A DNA stretch of 64,000 bases, taken from assembly GCF_022664395.1 (NCBI RefSeq), contig NZ_JAKRET010000012.1, positions 96,836 to 160,835 of the forward strand, written 5' to 3'. Below the pieces are notes generated by a model. It was not told the origin of the DNA and did not search any database. It saw only the letters and a list, made by a program, of their open reading frames with translations. Source of the DNA: Sphingomonas lacusdianchii (GTDB lineage Bacteria; Pseudomonadota; Alphaproteobacteria; Sphingomonadales; Sphingomonadaceae). Positions 8,865 through 17,826 of this stretch are shown here, one piece after another (positions within the stretch are counted from its first letter, which is position 1; every line of letters begins with the position of its first letter). The position numbers and the translations under genes are program-made.

Positions 8865-9437
8865 ATGCGCCACCTTCTGCTCGCCCTGTTCCTCCTCGCT
8901 ACGCCTGCGCTCGCCCAGACCCCGCCGCCCGCGAACAACGCCGAGATGGCGAAACTCTTCGCCGACGATCAAGCGATCCGCGAAAACGTCCCGCACGCGA
9001 AGATGCAGGACATGGCGTTCGTCGAGAAAATGTGGGCGGATGACGCCGCTCGCCGGACCAGTACGCGCGCCCTGCTCGATAGCGGCCAATTGTCGACTGC
9101 CGATGATTACTACGCCGCTGCCTTCGTGTTTCAGCATGGCGAAAAGCCGCAAGATTATCTGCTCGCCCATTCGCTGGCACTCGCTGCGGTCGCGCGCGGC
9201 AAGGCGGAAGCGAGCTGGATCGCGGCCGCGACCCTTGACCGTTACCTTCAGAATATCGGCCAGAAGCAGGTATACGGCACGCAATGGCGCTGGCCCAACG
9301 ACGCTCCGCCCAGCCGCGAGCCCTATGACCGCCAACTGATCCCCGACAGCCTGCGTACCGCCCTCGGTGTACCCACGCTCGCCAAGCAGGATAAAAATCT
9401 CGCCGAGATGCAGGCCGAACAGGCGGCCACCAAATAA
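8865..9437 (+). CDS. Secreted protein of unknown function (DUF6624-like)
   Basis: A 190-residue protein with a clear Sec signal peptide (hydrophobic residues 4-15, probable cleavage after PALAQ), so periplasmic or exported. The mature part is helical with charged and alanine-rich segments. The pattern of repeated Asp/Arg, DDYYAAAFVFQHGEKPQDYLLAHSLA and a Trp-containing ATLDRYLQNIGQKQVYGTQW stretch resembles the DUF6624 family, whose function is unknown. The start ATG lies shortly after a GTGAGG ribosome site. It stands alone between the rpsD terminator and a convergent RlpA-like gene. Confidence 0.75.
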   Translation: MRHLLLALFLLATPALAQTPPPANNAEMAKLFADDQAIRENVPHAKMQDMAFVEKMWADDAARRTSTRALLDSGQLSTADDYYAAAFVFQHGEKPQDYLLAHSLALAAVARGKAEASWIAAATLDRYLQNIGQKQVYGTQWRWPNDAPPSREPYDRQLIPDSLRTALGVPTLAKQDKNLAEMQAEQAATK

Positions 9438-9546
9438 CCGCTTTCCTACATTTTACCCGCCGGTCAGGATCGCGCCGGGTTCGTCGAACCCGCGCTTCTT
9501 GAGCTGTCGAAACCCACAAACCAGCTGGTGCGCGAAACGCGCGCAA

Positions 9547-9567
9547 GTGTGAACTTCGTGAACTTTG
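9547..9567 (+). repeat. GTGTGAACTTYGTGAACTT motif, copy 1
   Basis: A direct repeat of TGAACTT with 9-base periodicity in the gap after the secreted-protein gene. A near-identical copy lies on the opposite strand at 28130-28149. Its function is unknown. Confidence 0.55.
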
Positions 9568-9575
9568 GCCCCGCG

Positions 9576-10130
9576 CTACAGCCCGCTGGCCCGCAACTGC
9601 GCCCGCAAATTGGCGCGCGTCCGCTCATCGACCGGCGGCAGTTCGCGGGCGCCCTTGCCCTTGCGCAGCCTTACCCGATCGCGTTCGTCGGGTGCCACCA
9701 CCCGCACGCGGACCGGCACGACGCCGGTCCCGCGCACGCCCAGCGCCTCGGCCGCGCCGCGCGACAGGTCGAGGATGCGCCCGCGCCCGGTGAACGGCCC
9801 GCGATCATTGACGCGGACCAGAATACGCCGCCCGGTGTCGAGCGCGGTCACCTCGACATAGCTCGGCAGCGGCAGCGTGGTATGCGCGGCGGTGACCCAG
9901 CCGGGGCGGAACCGCTCGCCATTGGCGGTCCGCCGTCCCGACTCATTGCCATACCAGCTCGCCAGCCCCAGCATGTCGTAGGTCGGATCGGCAGCGGGAG
10001 CATAGGTCACGCCGCGCACGCTGTACGGCGCGCCGACCTTGACCGCCGCGTCGCTGACCGCGCGATAATTTCCGCCGGCACAGGCCGATAGCAACAGGGC
10101 GGCACAGGGTAGAAACGAACGCGGGGTCAT
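9576..10130 (-). CDS. RlpA-like septal lytic transglycosylase lipoprotein
   Basis: Outer-membrane lipoprotein of the RlpA family with a double-psi beta-barrel domain, predicted to cleave glycan strands at the septum or bind denuded peptidoglycan. The start ATG at 10128-10130 gives a signal peptide with lipobox LLSAC (Cys near residue 17). The barrel motifs are [35 protein letters not shown] and [20 protein letters not shown]; the Asp of NDRGPF is the family catalytic residue. Length is 184 residues. There is no SPOR domain after the barrel, unlike E. coli RlpA. The last residues are basic. Confidence 0.9.
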   Translation of the reverse strand: MTPRSFLPCAALLLSACAGGNYRAVSDAAVKVGAPYSVRGVTYAPAADPTYDMLGLASWYGNESGRRTANGERFRPGWVTAAHTTLPLPSYVEVTALDTGRRILVRVNDRGPFTGRGRILDLSRGAAEALGVRGTGVVPVRVRVVAPDERDRVRLRKGKGARELPPVDERTRANLRAQLRASGL

Positions 10131-10212
10131 CACCTGCCCTTTAGCGCAGCACCGCCCCCTTGCCGACCCCCGTCCGCGCCCGCTAGGCCGGCACGACCCA
10201 AGGAGACGCCCC

Positions 10213-11322
10213 ATGAAGACCCGTGCCGCCGTCGCATTCGAAGCGAAGCGCCCTCTTGAAATCGTCGAACTCGACCTTGAAGGGCCCAAGCCCGGCGAAG
10301 TGCTGATTGAGATCATGGCGACCGGCATCTGCCATACCGATGCCTATACGCTCGATGGCCTCGACAGCGAGGGGATCTTCCCCTCGGTGCTCGGCCACGA
10401 AGGCGCAGGCATCGTGCGCGAGGTCGGCGCGGGCGTGACCAGTGTCGCGGTCGGCGACCATGTCATCCCGCTCTACACCCCCGAATGCCGCCAGTGTAAG
10501 TCGTGTCTGTCGGGCAAGACCAACCTGTGTACCGCGATCCGGGCGACGCAGGGCAAGGGGCTGATGCCCGACGGCACCACCCGGTTCAGCTATAAGGGCC
10601 AGCCCATCTATCATTATATGGGCTGCTCGACCTTCTCCAACTTCACCGTCCTGCCCGAGATCGCGGTCGCGAAGATCCGCGAGGATGCGCCGTTCCAGAC
10701 CAGCTGCTATGTCGGCTGCGGCGTCACCACCGGCGTCGGCGCGGTGGTCAACACCGCCAAGGTCGCGCCGGGCGACAATATCATCGTCTTCGGCCTCGGC
10801 GGCATCGGCCTGAACGTGCTGCAGGGTGCGAAGATGGCCGGCGCGAACATGATCGTCGGCGTCGATATCAATCCCGACCGCGAGGAATGGGGCCGCCGCT
10901 TCGGCATGACCCATTTCGTCAACCCGAAGGACGTCAGCGGCGATATCGTCCAGCATCTGGTCGCGCTGACCGATGGCGGCGCGGACTATACGTTCGACTG
11001 CACCGGCAATACCGACGTCATGCGGCAGGGGCTGGAGGCATGCCATCGCGGCTGGGGCACCAGCATCATCATCGGCGTGGCCGAGGCGGGCAAGGAAATC
11101 AGCACCCGTCCGTTCCAGCTGGTCACCGGGCGCAACTGGCGTGGCACCGCGTTCGGCGGGGCGAAGGGCCGCACCGACGTGCCGAAGATCGTCGACTGGT
11201 ACATGAACGGCAAGATCGAGATCGACCCGATGATCACCCATGTCCTGTCGCTCGACGAGATCAACAAGGGCTTCGACCTGATGCACGCCGGCGAGAGCAT
11301 CCGCTCGGTCGTGGTCTACTGA
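10213..11322 (+). CDS. frmA: S-(hydroxymethyl)glutathione dehydrogenase (class III ADH)
   Basis: Zinc- and NAD-dependent enzyme that oxidises the glutathione adduct of formaldehyde; it can also reduce S-nitrosoglutathione. 369 residues, the normal length. The catalytic zinc motif [12 protein letters not shown] is near residue 40 and GHEGAGIV near 66. The structural-zinc Cys cluster [15 protein letters not shown] is near residues 95-110, and the Rossmann motif [18 protein letters not shown] is near 195. AAGGAG precedes the ATG. There is no FrmR regulator or S-formylglutathione hydrolase gene beside it in this window. Confidence 0.95.
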   Translation: MKTRAAVAFEAKRPLEIVELDLEGPKPGEVLIEIMATGICHTDAYTLDGLDSEGIFPSVLGHEGAGIVREVGAGVTSVAVGDHVIPLYTPECRQCKSCLSGKTNLCTAIRATQGKGLMPDGTTRFSYKGQPIYHYMGCSTFSNFTVLPEIAVAKIREDAPFQTSCYVGCGVTTGVGAVVNTAKVAPGDNIIVFGLGGIGLNVLQGAKMAGANMIVGVDINPDREEWGRRFGMTHFVNPKDVSGDIVQHLVALTDGGADYTFDCTGNTDVMRQGLEACHRGWGTSIIIGVAEAGKEISTRPFQLVTGRNWRGTAFGGAKGRTDVPKIVDWYMNGKIEIDPMITHVLSLDEINKGFDLMHAGESIRSVVVY

Positions 11323-11329
11323 TTTCGTT

Positions 11330-11358
11330 TTGACAGGTGAAATTTCTTCGCGAATATA
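11330..11358 (+). promoter_or_regulatory. Possible sigma-70 promoter of the fucose-type cluster
   Basis: TTGACA at 11330-11335 is separated by 17 bases from AATATA at 11353-11358, 20 bases before the first ATG of the cluster and close to a GGAGAGAGG ribosome site. The short leader makes the promoter plausible but unproven. Confidence 0.4.
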
Positions 11359-11377
11359 AGCGGAGAGAGGACATGCG

Positions 11378-12388
11378 ATGACCGGAGGGCAGCGTCCCGC
11401 CAAGCTCGGCTTTGGCGGGGCGGCGATCGGCAATCTATATCGGCCGGTCGGCGAGGAAGCCGCCCGGTCGACGATCGACGCCGCCTGGGATCGCGGGATC
11501 CGTGCGTTCGATACCGCCCCGCATTACGGTTTCGGCCTGTCCGAACGGCGATTGGGCGATGCGCTGGCGGTGCGCGATCCGGAGGGTACCGCATTCGTCT
11601 CGACCAAGGTGGGACGCGTGCTGCAACCGGTGCCCGATCGCGACTTGGCCACGGAACGACAGGGGTTCGTGTCGCCCGAACCGGTCGAGAGCGCGTTCGA
11701 CTATTCGCGTGACGGGGTGCTGCGCTCGTTCGATGCCAGCCTTCGCCGGTTGCGGCGTGACCGGATCGACCTGTTGCTGGCGCATGATCTGGGTGCCATG
11801 ACCCATGGTGCCGATGCCGGGGCGCAGATGGCGACCTTCCTCGACGGCGGCTATCCGGCGATGTGCGAGTTGCGCGACATGGGCGCGATCGGCGCGATCG
11901 GCATCGGCGTCAACGAGATCGCGGTGTGCGAGGAACTGCTGGATCAGGTCGAACTCGACGCGATCCTGCTCGCCGGCCGCTATACGCTGCTCGAACAGGG
12001 TGCGCTCGACTCGCTGCTGCCCCGCTGTCAGGCGATGGGCGTCCGATTGATCCTTGGCGGGCCGTACAATTCCGGCATCCTCGCCACCGGCACCGGCGGC
12101 GGCGCGCGCTATAATTATGAGCCGGCACCCGCCGACATCGGCCGCCGGGTCGATGCCATCGCCGCAATTTGCGCGCGCCACGACGTGCCGATGGCGGCGG
12201 CGGCGCTGCAATTCGCCATGGAGAATCCGGCAGTCGACACCGTCATTCCCGGCATGGCCGATGCGGCGGAGGTCGCCCAGTCGCTGGCACTCGCCACCCT
12301 GCCCCTGCCCCCGGCGCTGTGGCACGACCTGATCGACGCCGGTCTGGTCCGCGCCGACGCCCCCGTTCCTTCTTCGGAGACCGCATGA
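11378..12388 (+). CDS. Aldo/keto reductase, L-fucose (D-threo-aldose) 1-dehydrogenase type
   Basis: Predicted NAD(P)-dependent oxidation of L-fucose or a related aldose to its lactone, first step of the non-phosphorylating pathway. 336 residues with the AKR barrel: FDTAPHYGFGLSERRLG carries catalytic Asp and Tyr, VSTKVGR the Lys, and DLLLAHDLG the His. The downstream part (GGPYNSGILATG, NPAVDTVIPGM) matches the D-threo-aldose dehydrogenase group rather than the AKR5 type seen at 2543. It is the first gene of a three-gene run; its TGA overlaps the ATG of the SDR. The substrate assignment rests on family and on the mutarotase and FucP-like neighbours. Confidence 0.82.
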   Translation: MTGGQRPAKLGFGGAAIGNLYRPVGEEAARSTIDAAWDRGIRAFDTAPHYGFGLSERRLGDALAVRDPEGTAFVSTKVGRVLQPVPDRDLATERQGFVSPEPVESAFDYSRDGVLRSFDASLRRLRRDRIDLLLAHDLGAMTHGADAGAQMATFLDGGYPAMCELRDMGAIGAIGIGVNEIAVCEELLDQVELDAILLAGRYTLLEQGALDSLLPRCQAMGVRLILGGPYNSGILATGTGGGARYNYEPAPADIGRRVDAIAAICARHDVPMAAAALQFAMENPAVDTVIPGMADAAEVAQSLALATLPLPPALWHDLIDAGLVRADAPVPSSETA

Positions 12389-13116
12389 CCCGCCTGTCCG
12401 GTAAAACCGCCATCGTCACCGCCGCCGCGCAAGGGATCGGCCGCGCCGCCGCCGAATTGTTCGCCCGCGAAGGCGCGCGGGTGCTGGCGGTCGATATCAA
12501 TGGCGAGGCGCTGGCGACGCTGGCAGGCTGCGAGGTGCATGTCGTCGACCTGATGGACGGACAGGCCATCAAGGACTTCGCAGCTAGGGTCGGCGCGGTC
12601 GACATCCTGTTCAACTGCGCCGGCTTCGTCCATGCCGGCACGATCCTGACCACCGAAGAGGCCGATTGGGACTTCAGCTTCGACCTGAACGTCCGTGCGC
12701 AATATCGGCTGATCCGCGCCCTGCTGCCGGCGATGATCGATGCGGGCGGCGCCTCGATCGTCAACATGTCGTCGGTCGCCAGCCATGTGATCGCGGTCCC
12801 CAACCGCTTCGTCTATACCGCGTCCAAGGCGGCGGTGATCGGACTGACCAAGTCGGTCGCGCTCGATTTCGTCGGACAGGGTATCCGTTGCAACGCGATC
12901 TGCCCCGGCACCGTCCAGTCGCCCTCGCTGGAAGAGCGCATGGCGGCGACCGGCGATGCGGCGGCGGCGCGCGCTTCGTTCACCGCGCGCCAGCCGATGG
13001 GTCGGCTGGGCCGGGCGGAGGAAATCGCCGAATTGGCGCTGTACCTTGCCTCCGACGCGTCGTCCTACACGACCGGCGTGGCGCATGTGATCGATGGCGG
13101 ATGGTCGAACGCATGA
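12385..13116 (+). CDS. SDR, probable 2-keto-3-deoxy-L-fuconate dehydrogenase
   Basis: Short-chain dehydrogenase/reductase, 243 residues. The cofactor motif is TAAAQGIG near residue 12 and the acidic residue after beta-2 (AVDING) favours NAD. NCAG is near residue 80. The catalytic Ser-Tyr-Lys is in NMSSVAS and YTASKAA, and the C-terminus has the GVAHVIDGGWSNA signature. Close relatives oxidise 2-keto-3-deoxy-L-fuconate at C4. Start and stop overlap both neighbours, so it is translationally coupled to the aldose dehydrogenase and the mutarotase. Confidence 0.82.
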   Translation: MTRLSGKTAIVTAAAQGIGRAAAELFAREGARVLAVDINGEALATLAGCEVHVVDLMDGQAIKDFAARVGAVDILFNCAGFVHAGTILTTEEADWDFSFDLNVRAQYRLIRALLPAMIDAGGASIVNMSSVASHVIAVPNRFVYTASKAAVIGLTKSVALDFVGQGIRCNAICPGTVQSPSLEERMAATGDAAAARASFTARQPMGRLGRAEEIAELALYLASDASSYTTGVAHVIDGGWSNA

Positions 13117-13457
13117 TCCATGTCCTGACCCTCGACCTTGCCGACGAAGTCGCCGCCATTGCCGAGTATGAACACTGGCATCGGCCAGGCAATGTCCCCG
13201 CAGCCGTCCTGGCATCGATCCGCGATGCCGGCATCACACAGATGGAGATCTGGCGCACCGGCAACCGGCTGGTCATGACGATGACCGTCACCGAGGCATT
13301 CGACCCGGTGGCCAAGACCGCCGCCGACCTCGCCAATCCCGAAGTCGTCGCGTGGGAAGCGCGGATGGGCCAGTTCCAGCGCGCCCTGCCACAGGCACCC
13401 GACGGCAGCCGCTGGACGCCGATGGCGCGCATCTTCCGCCTGACCGACCACGCATGA
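13113..13457 (+). CDS. L-rhamnose/L-fucose mutarotase family protein
   Basis: 114-residue single-domain dimeric ferredoxin-like protein of the rhamnose mutarotase (former DUF718) family, which interconverts alpha and beta anomers. Visible features are YEHWHRPGNVPAAVLASIRDAGITQMEIWR near the N-terminus and the repeated Trp/Met-rich strands (RLVMTMTVTEAF, WTPMARIF). It is the last gene of the cluster; its ATG overlaps the SDR stop. In this setting it would supply the right anomer to the aldose dehydrogenase. It is unrelated to FucU/RbsD. Confidence 0.85.
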   Translation: MIHVLTLDLADEVAAIAEYEHWHRPGNVPAAVLASIRDAGITQMEIWRTGNRLVMTMTVTEAFDPVAKTAADLANPEVVAWEARMGQFQRALPQAPDGSRWTPMARIFRLTDHA

Positions 13458-13463
13458 TGCATT

Positions 13464-13490
13464 CCGGCCCGCGTCGCTGCGACGGGCCGG
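13464..13490. terminator. Hairpin between convergent genes
   Basis: CCGGCCCG (13464-13471) pairs with CGGGCCGG (13483-13490), with an inner TCG-CGA extension. It lies between the convergent mutarotase and dehydratase stops. There is no clear T-tract on either side. Confidence 0.4.
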
Positions 13491-13498
13491 CCCGCCCC

Positions 13499-14743
13499 TT
13501 ACCAGTTCCAGAGCGTGCCGTCTTCCAGCCGCGCAACGGGAAGCTGCTTTGGGTTGTACGGGTATTTCGTGGCAAGCGACTCGTCGATATCGACGCCGTG
13601 GCCGGGCGTGTCGCCGACCTTCAGATAGCCGTCCTCGAACCGGTAGTCATGCGGGAAGACCTCATCGGTCTCGGGCGCGTGCGCCATATATTCCTGGATG
13701 CCGAAATTCGGGACCCAGGTGTCGAAGTGCAGCGCGGCGCCCATGCATACCGGCGAGAGGTCGGTCGCACCATGGCTGCCGGTGCGGACCTGATACAGCC
13801 CGGCCAGATCGGCGATCCGCCGCAAATGGGTGATGCCGCCGGCATGGACGACCGTCGTGCGGATGAAGTCGATCAGCTGTTCCTGGATCAGCGTCCGGCA
13901 GTCATGGATCGAATTGAAGATCTCGCCGACCGCCAGCGGCGTGGTCGTATGCTGCCGGATCAGGCGGAACGCTTCCTGATTTTCGGCCGGCGTCGCGTCT
14001 TCCATCCAGAACAGGCGATATTCCTCCAGCGCCTTGCCCAGCCGCGCCGCCTCGATCGGGGTCAGCCGGTGATGCACGTCGTGGAGCAGTTCGATCTCCT
14101 CACCATGGGCGACGCGGATCGCCTCGAACAGTTTCGGCGCGTGGCGCAGATAGGCCGGCGTCGACCACAAAGTCTCCTGCGGCAGCGCGGTGTCGGCGGG
14201 TTCGTAGATCTTGCCCGCGCCCGACCCGACGCCATAGGCGCCCTTCACCCCCGGCACGCCCGACTGCGCCCGGATCGCGCGATAGCCCGCCTCGCGATAG
14301 CGGCCGACCGTCTCGACCGTATGTTCGATATCGGCACCGTTGGCATGGCCATAGACCAGCACGCCCTCGCGCGAACGGCCGCCGAGCAATTGGTAGAGCG
14401 GCAGCCCCGCCGCCTTGCCCTTGATATCCCACAGCGCGGTATCGACCGCGGCGATCGCGGTCATCGTCACCGGTCCGCGACGCCAATAGGCACCGCGATA
14501 GAGATATTGCCAGATATCCTCGATCCGGTGCGCGTCGCGCCCGATCAGCACGGGTACGACATGGTCGGTCAGATACGACGCGACCGACAATTCGCGACCG
14601 TTCAGCGTCGCGTCGCCAATGCCATAGACGCCCTGGTCGGTCTCGATCTTCAGCGTGACGAAATTGCGCCCCGGACAGGTGACGATCACGCGTGCGTCGC
14701 GGATGATGAGCGGTATGCACGACGCTGGGGTGGGGCCTGTCAC
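13499..14743 (-). CDS. manD: Mannonate dehydratase ManD-type (enolase superfamily)
   Basis: Acid-sugar dehydratase of the enolase superfamily, 414 residues. It follows the Novosphingobium ManD sequence, as I recall it, along its length. Active-site segments are present: RAQSGVPG and AYGVG (Arg and Tyr of the lid), LLHDVHHR (metal Asp and His), [14 protein letters not shown] (metal Glu), AVGEIFN (metal Glu), [11 protein letters not shown] and the C-terminal LEDGTLWNW. The only start is a GTG at 14741-14743, preceded by AGGAGA. This adds about eight residues at the N-terminus compared with that ManD. By family it dehydrates D-mannonate or D-gluconate; in a fucose-like cluster, L-fuconate would be expected, which ManD does not explain. 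It is convergent with the mutarotase and divergent from the permease. Confidence 0.88.
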   Translation of the reverse strand: MTGPTPASCIPLIIRDARVIVTCPGRNFVTLKIETDQGVYGIGDATLNGRELSVASYLTDHVVPVLIGRDAHRIEDIWQYLYRGAYWRRGPVTMTAIAAVDTALWDIKGKAAGLPLYQLLGGRSREGVLVYGHANGADIEHTVETVGRYREAGYRAIRAQSGVPGVKGAYGVGSGAGKIYEPADTALPQETLWSTPAYLRHAPKLFEAIRVAHGEEIELLHDVHHRLTPIEAARLGKALEEYRLFWMEDATPAENQEAFRLIRQHTTTPLAVGEIFNSIHDCRTLIQEQLIDFIRTTVVHAGGITHLRRIADLAGLYQVRTGSHGATDLSPVCMGAALHFDTWVPNFGIQEYMAHAPETDEVFPHDYRFEDGYLKVGDTPGHGVDIDESLATKYPYNPKQLPVARLEDGTLWNW

Positions 14744-14794
14744 TGTCCGACTCTCCTGATATCAAGGACGCATCATGCGGCGTCTCGAAGGACC

Positions 14795-14806
14795 GTTAGC
14801 GCTAAC
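14795..14806. promoter_or_regulatory. LacI/GalR-family operator palindrome
   Basis: GTTAGCGCTAAC is a perfect 12-base palindrome with the central CG typical of LacI-family operators. It lies in the 107-base gap between the divergent manD-type gene and the fucP-like gene, placed to control both. No LacI-family gene is in this window. Confidence 0.65.
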
Positions 14807-14850
14807 AACAACAAGAATGAACCCGGAAATCGCCGGGCAGAGAGGAAGTC

Positions 14851-16155
14851 ATGCCGATCCCGACCATTACCGCTCCGCCGCCCGATACAGCACCCGACCA
14901 TGGCGGGCATCGGTTCATCACGCCGGGGTTCGGTGTCGGTTTCGCGGTGGTGGTCAGCCTGTTCTTCCTCTGGGCGATCGCGAACAACTTCAATGACATC
15001 CTGATCCGCCAGTTTCAGAAGGCGCTGGCGCTGAACCGCGCGGAGGCCGGATTCATCCAGTTCGTCTTCTATCTCGGCTATTTCCTGATGGCGCTGCCGG
15101 CCGGGATCATCATGCGGCGCTTCGGCTATCGTGCCGGTATCCTTGCCGGGCTGGGGCTGTACGCGGTCGGCGCGCTGCTCTTCTATCCGGCCGCGGAGTT
15201 GCGGGAATATGCCGGGTTCCTCGGGGCGTTGTTCGTGCTCGCGGCGGGGGCGGCATTCCTCGAAACGGCGGCCAATCCGTATATCGTCGCGTTCGGCGAT
15301 CCGGCGCGGGCGGAACAGCGACTCAATCTGGCGCAGGCGTTCAACGGGTTGGGCGGCGCGATCGCGCCCAGCATCGGCGCGCTGTTCATTTTTTCCGGCG
15401 TCGAACATGACCGCGCGACGCTCGACGCAATGGCCCCTGCCGCGCTCGAAGCCTATCGCGCCGGCGAGGCGCAGATGGTGCAACTGCCCTATCTGGTGCT
15501 CGCCGGGGTCGTGACGGTCATCGCCATCGCGGTGGCGCTGGTCCGCCTGCCCGAACTCGCGCACGACACGCGCGGCGGCACGCTGGCGGGATTGAAGTCG
15601 GTGATCGGCGTCCGGACGCTGCGCTGGGCGGTGGTCGCGCAATTCTTCTATGTCGGGGCACAGGTCGGGGTATGGAGCTTCTTCGTCGATTTCGTGAAGA
15701 CGCTGAGCCCCGCCACGCCGGAGCGCGAGGCGGCCTATCTGTTGTCGGTCAGCCTGGCACTGTTCCTCGCCGGGCGGCTGGTCGGCACGTTGCTGATGCA
15801 GAAGATCGCGGCGACGCGGCTGCTGGCGGGATTTGCCTTGGCGAACATCGTGTTGACGCTCCTCGCGGCGCTGGCCGGCGGCATGGTCACGATCGGGGCG
15901 CTGCTGCTTACCGGTTTCTTCATGTCGATCATGTTCCCGACGATCTTTTCGCTGGGGGTACGCGATTTGGGACCGCAGGCGACGCTGGGCGCGCCGCTGA
16001 TCGTGATGGCGATTATCGGCGGGGCACTATTCCCCCCGGCTATGGGGTTGTTGAGCCACGATATCCTGTCGATCCAGACCGCGATGCTAATACCCTGCCT
16101 GTCGTTCGCGGTCGTGCTGGCGTTCGCGCTGGCGATGCGGAGGAGGGCAGCATAG
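14851..16155 (+). CDS. fucP: L-fucose:H+ symporter-like MFS permease
   Basis: Major facilitator protein of the FucP/GluP family with twelve predicted membrane segments, 434 residues. Family signatures: FFLWAIANNFNDILIRQFQKA at the first helix, FIQFVFYLGYFLMALPAG (helix 2), FLETAANPYI (helix 4), NLAQAFNGLGGAIAP (helix 5) and FMSIMFPTIFSLG in the C-terminal half. The Asn-Asn and Glu residues used by FucP for proton and sugar coupling are in place. It is divergent from the dehydratase, with the LacI-type operator between. The sugar is probably L-fucose but could be another 6-deoxy or neutral hexose. Confidence 0.85.
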   Translation: MPIPTITAPPPDTAPDHGGHRFITPGFGVGFAVVVSLFFLWAIANNFNDILIRQFQKALALNRAEAGFIQFVFYLGYFLMALPAGIIMRRFGYRAGILAGLGLYAVGALLFYPAAELREYAGFLGALFVLAAGAAFLETAANPYIVAFGDPARAEQRLNLAQAFNGLGGAIAPSIGALFIFSGVEHDRATLDAMAPAALEAYRAGEAQMVQLPYLVLAGVVTVIAIAVALVRLPELAHDTRGGTLAGLKSVIGVRTLRWAVVAQFFYVGAQVGVWSFFVDFVKTLSPATPEREAAYLLSVSLALFLAGRLVGTLLMQKIAATRLLAGFALANIVLTLLAALAGGMVTIGALLLTGFFMSIMFPTIFSLGVRDLGPQATLGAPLIVMAIIGGALFPPAMGLLSHDILSIQTAMLIPCLSFAVVLAFALAMRRRAA

Positions 16156-16163
16156 GAGGACGC

Positions 16164-17564
16164 ATGCGATACCGGCGAGCGGGAATGGCGGGGGCGGCGC
16201 TGTGGCTGAGCGCGGCGGCACCCGATCCCGGGGTCGAGGCGGCGGTCCGCGCGGCGCTGGCGCAGGCGCCGGCGGGCACCCGGTTCGGGCTGGTCGTGCG
16301 CGATGCGGCCGGCATCGAGCAGGTGGCGATCACCCCCGATGACCGCTTCGTACCTGCTTCGAATACCAAGATTTTCACGACCATCGCCGCCTTTGCCAAC
16401 CTGGCCGTGGATGGGCCGGACAGCGCGCGGACGGGGGTGCGGATCGAGGGGCGCGACGTGGTGCTGGTCGGGGCCGGCGATGCGCGGCTGTCGTCGGCGG
16501 AGGACTGCGCAAGCGACTGTCTTGCCACGCTGGCCGATGCGGTGGCGGCGCGCACGCGGTCGGTCGGGGACGTGATCGGCGACGACAGCGCCTTTCCCGA
16601 CCAGCGCTGGTCGCCGGGCATGGGGTGGAACAATATCGTCACCCGCTATGGCACCGGCATCTCCGCGCTGACGCTGGACGACAACGAACTGGCGCTGACC
16701 GTAGGGGTCGTCGACGGCAAGGCGGTGGTAAGCGGTTCGGATTATTACCGGATCGACAACCGGCTGCGGGTCGGTGCAACCGGTGCGATCGGCTATGACC
16801 GGATGCCGGGCAGCGACGTGCTGCGGGTGTCGGGGACGGTCGCGAAGGGGGCGAGCGAGCGCATCCGGGTGGGGATCGACGACCCGGCACATTATGCCGC
16901 GTGGAAGTTGGCGAAGGTGTTACGTGCAAGGGGGGTGCGGGTGACCGGCGAGGTAAGGGTGCGGCACCGGCCCTATGTGGCGGCGGAGGATGGCGGGGTC
17001 GTCCAGCGTGGCGTTTCGCCGCCGATGTTGACACAGACGCAGCCCGGACCGCTGATCGAGGACGTCGCGGTCACCAACAAGGCCAGCCAGAACCTGCACG
17101 CCGAATTGCTGCTGCGCCGCGTCGGCGCGGTCGAGGGGAGCGGGTCGATCGCCGATGGGCTGAAGAAAGTCAGCGTGATCATGAGCTTGGCCGGCGTGCC
17201 GCGCACCGCATGGGATTTGTCCGACGGGTCGGGCATGTCGACCTATAACCGGGTGACGCCGCGGGCGATGGTCGCGCTGCTGGGCTGGGCGCAGGCGCAA
17301 CCTTGGGGCGCGGCGTGGCTGGAGACGCTGCCGGTCGGGGGCGTCGACGGCACGCTGGCACGGCGGTTCAGGGGTACGGCGCTGGCGGGGAAGCTGCGCG
17401 CCAAGACCGGGTCGTTGGCAGGGACGTCGGCGCTGGCGGGAACGATGACCGCCGCCAGCGGGCAGACGCTGACCTTCGCGCTGTACGCCAACGATATTCC
17501 GGAAGGGACGTCGGCAACGGCAGCGATGGATGCGGCGTTGCTGGCGGTGGCGGCGGGGTTGTAG
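16164..17564 (+). CDS. dacB: D-alanyl-D-alanine carboxypeptidase/endopeptidase, PBP4 type
   Basis: Low-molecular-weight class C penicillin-binding protein (peptidase S13) trimming periplasmic peptidoglycan. 466 residues. The ATG at 16164 follows a perfect GGAGGA. The N-terminus has a basic-hydrophobic signal sequence (residues 4-20). The catalytic motifs are SNTK (SxxK) near residue 70, SQN (SxN) near residue 310 and KTGS near residue 415, with the GVDGTL segment before it. It begins eight bases after the fucP-like stop and may be cotranscribed with it, although functionally unrelated. Confidence 0.92.
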   Translation: MRYRRAGMAGAALWLSAAAPDPGVEAAVRAALAQAPAGTRFGLVVRDAAGIEQVAITPDDRFVPASNTKIFTTIAAFANLAVDGPDSARTGVRIEGRDVVLVGAGDARLSSAEDCASDCLATLADAVAARTRSVGDVIGDDSAFPDQRWSPGMGWNNIVTRYGTGISALTLDDNELALTVGVVDGKAVVSGSDYYRIDNRLRVGATGAIGYDRMPGSDVLRVSGTVAKGASERIRVGIDDPAHYAAWKLAKVLRARGVRVTGEVRVRHRPYVAAEDGGVVQRGVSPPMLTQTQPGPLIEDVAVTNKASQNLHAELLLRRVGAVEGSGSIADGLKKVSVIMSLAGVPRTAWDLSDGSGMSTYNRVTPRAMVALLGWAQAQPWGAAWLETLPVGGVDGTLARRFRGTALAGKLRAKTGSLAGTSALAGTMTAASGQTLTFALYANDIPEGTSATAAMDAALLAVAAGL

Positions 17565-17582
17565 GGGCTGATTGGCGCTCGG

Positions 17583-17697
17583 TCCGTTTGTTCTGAGTAG
17601 CCCCTGAACTTGTCGAAGGGGCGTATCGAAGGACCCGCGCCAAAGGTACTTCGATACGGGTCTTCGACAGGCTCAGCCCCTACTCAGCACGAACGGA
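17583..17697. repeat. Intergenic imperfect palindrome, family A, copy 2
   Basis: Inverted ends (TTCTGAGTAG / CTACTCAGCACGAACGG), inner CGTATCGAAGG / CTTCGATACGG arms and TTCGACAGGCTCA box as at 3406-3520. Confidence 0.8.
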
Positions 17698-17760
17698 TGA
17701 GGATCGTGCGACCTTATCTCAACGCCTGAGTGTCGGGTCGAACGGGCGTGGCTCAAGTAA

Positions 17761-17815
17761 CCCGTTCTCTACGGACGCTTCTCGACAGGCTGGAAGCTGC
17801 TCGAACCAAACGGGT
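17761..17815. repeat. Short palindrome related to family A
   Basis: CCCGTT...AACGGG ends with TTCTCGACAGGCTGGAAGC inside, like the element at 3549-3668. It lies just downstream of the DUF808 stop. Confidence 0.55.
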
Positions 17816-17826
17816 TTTGTTTATCC

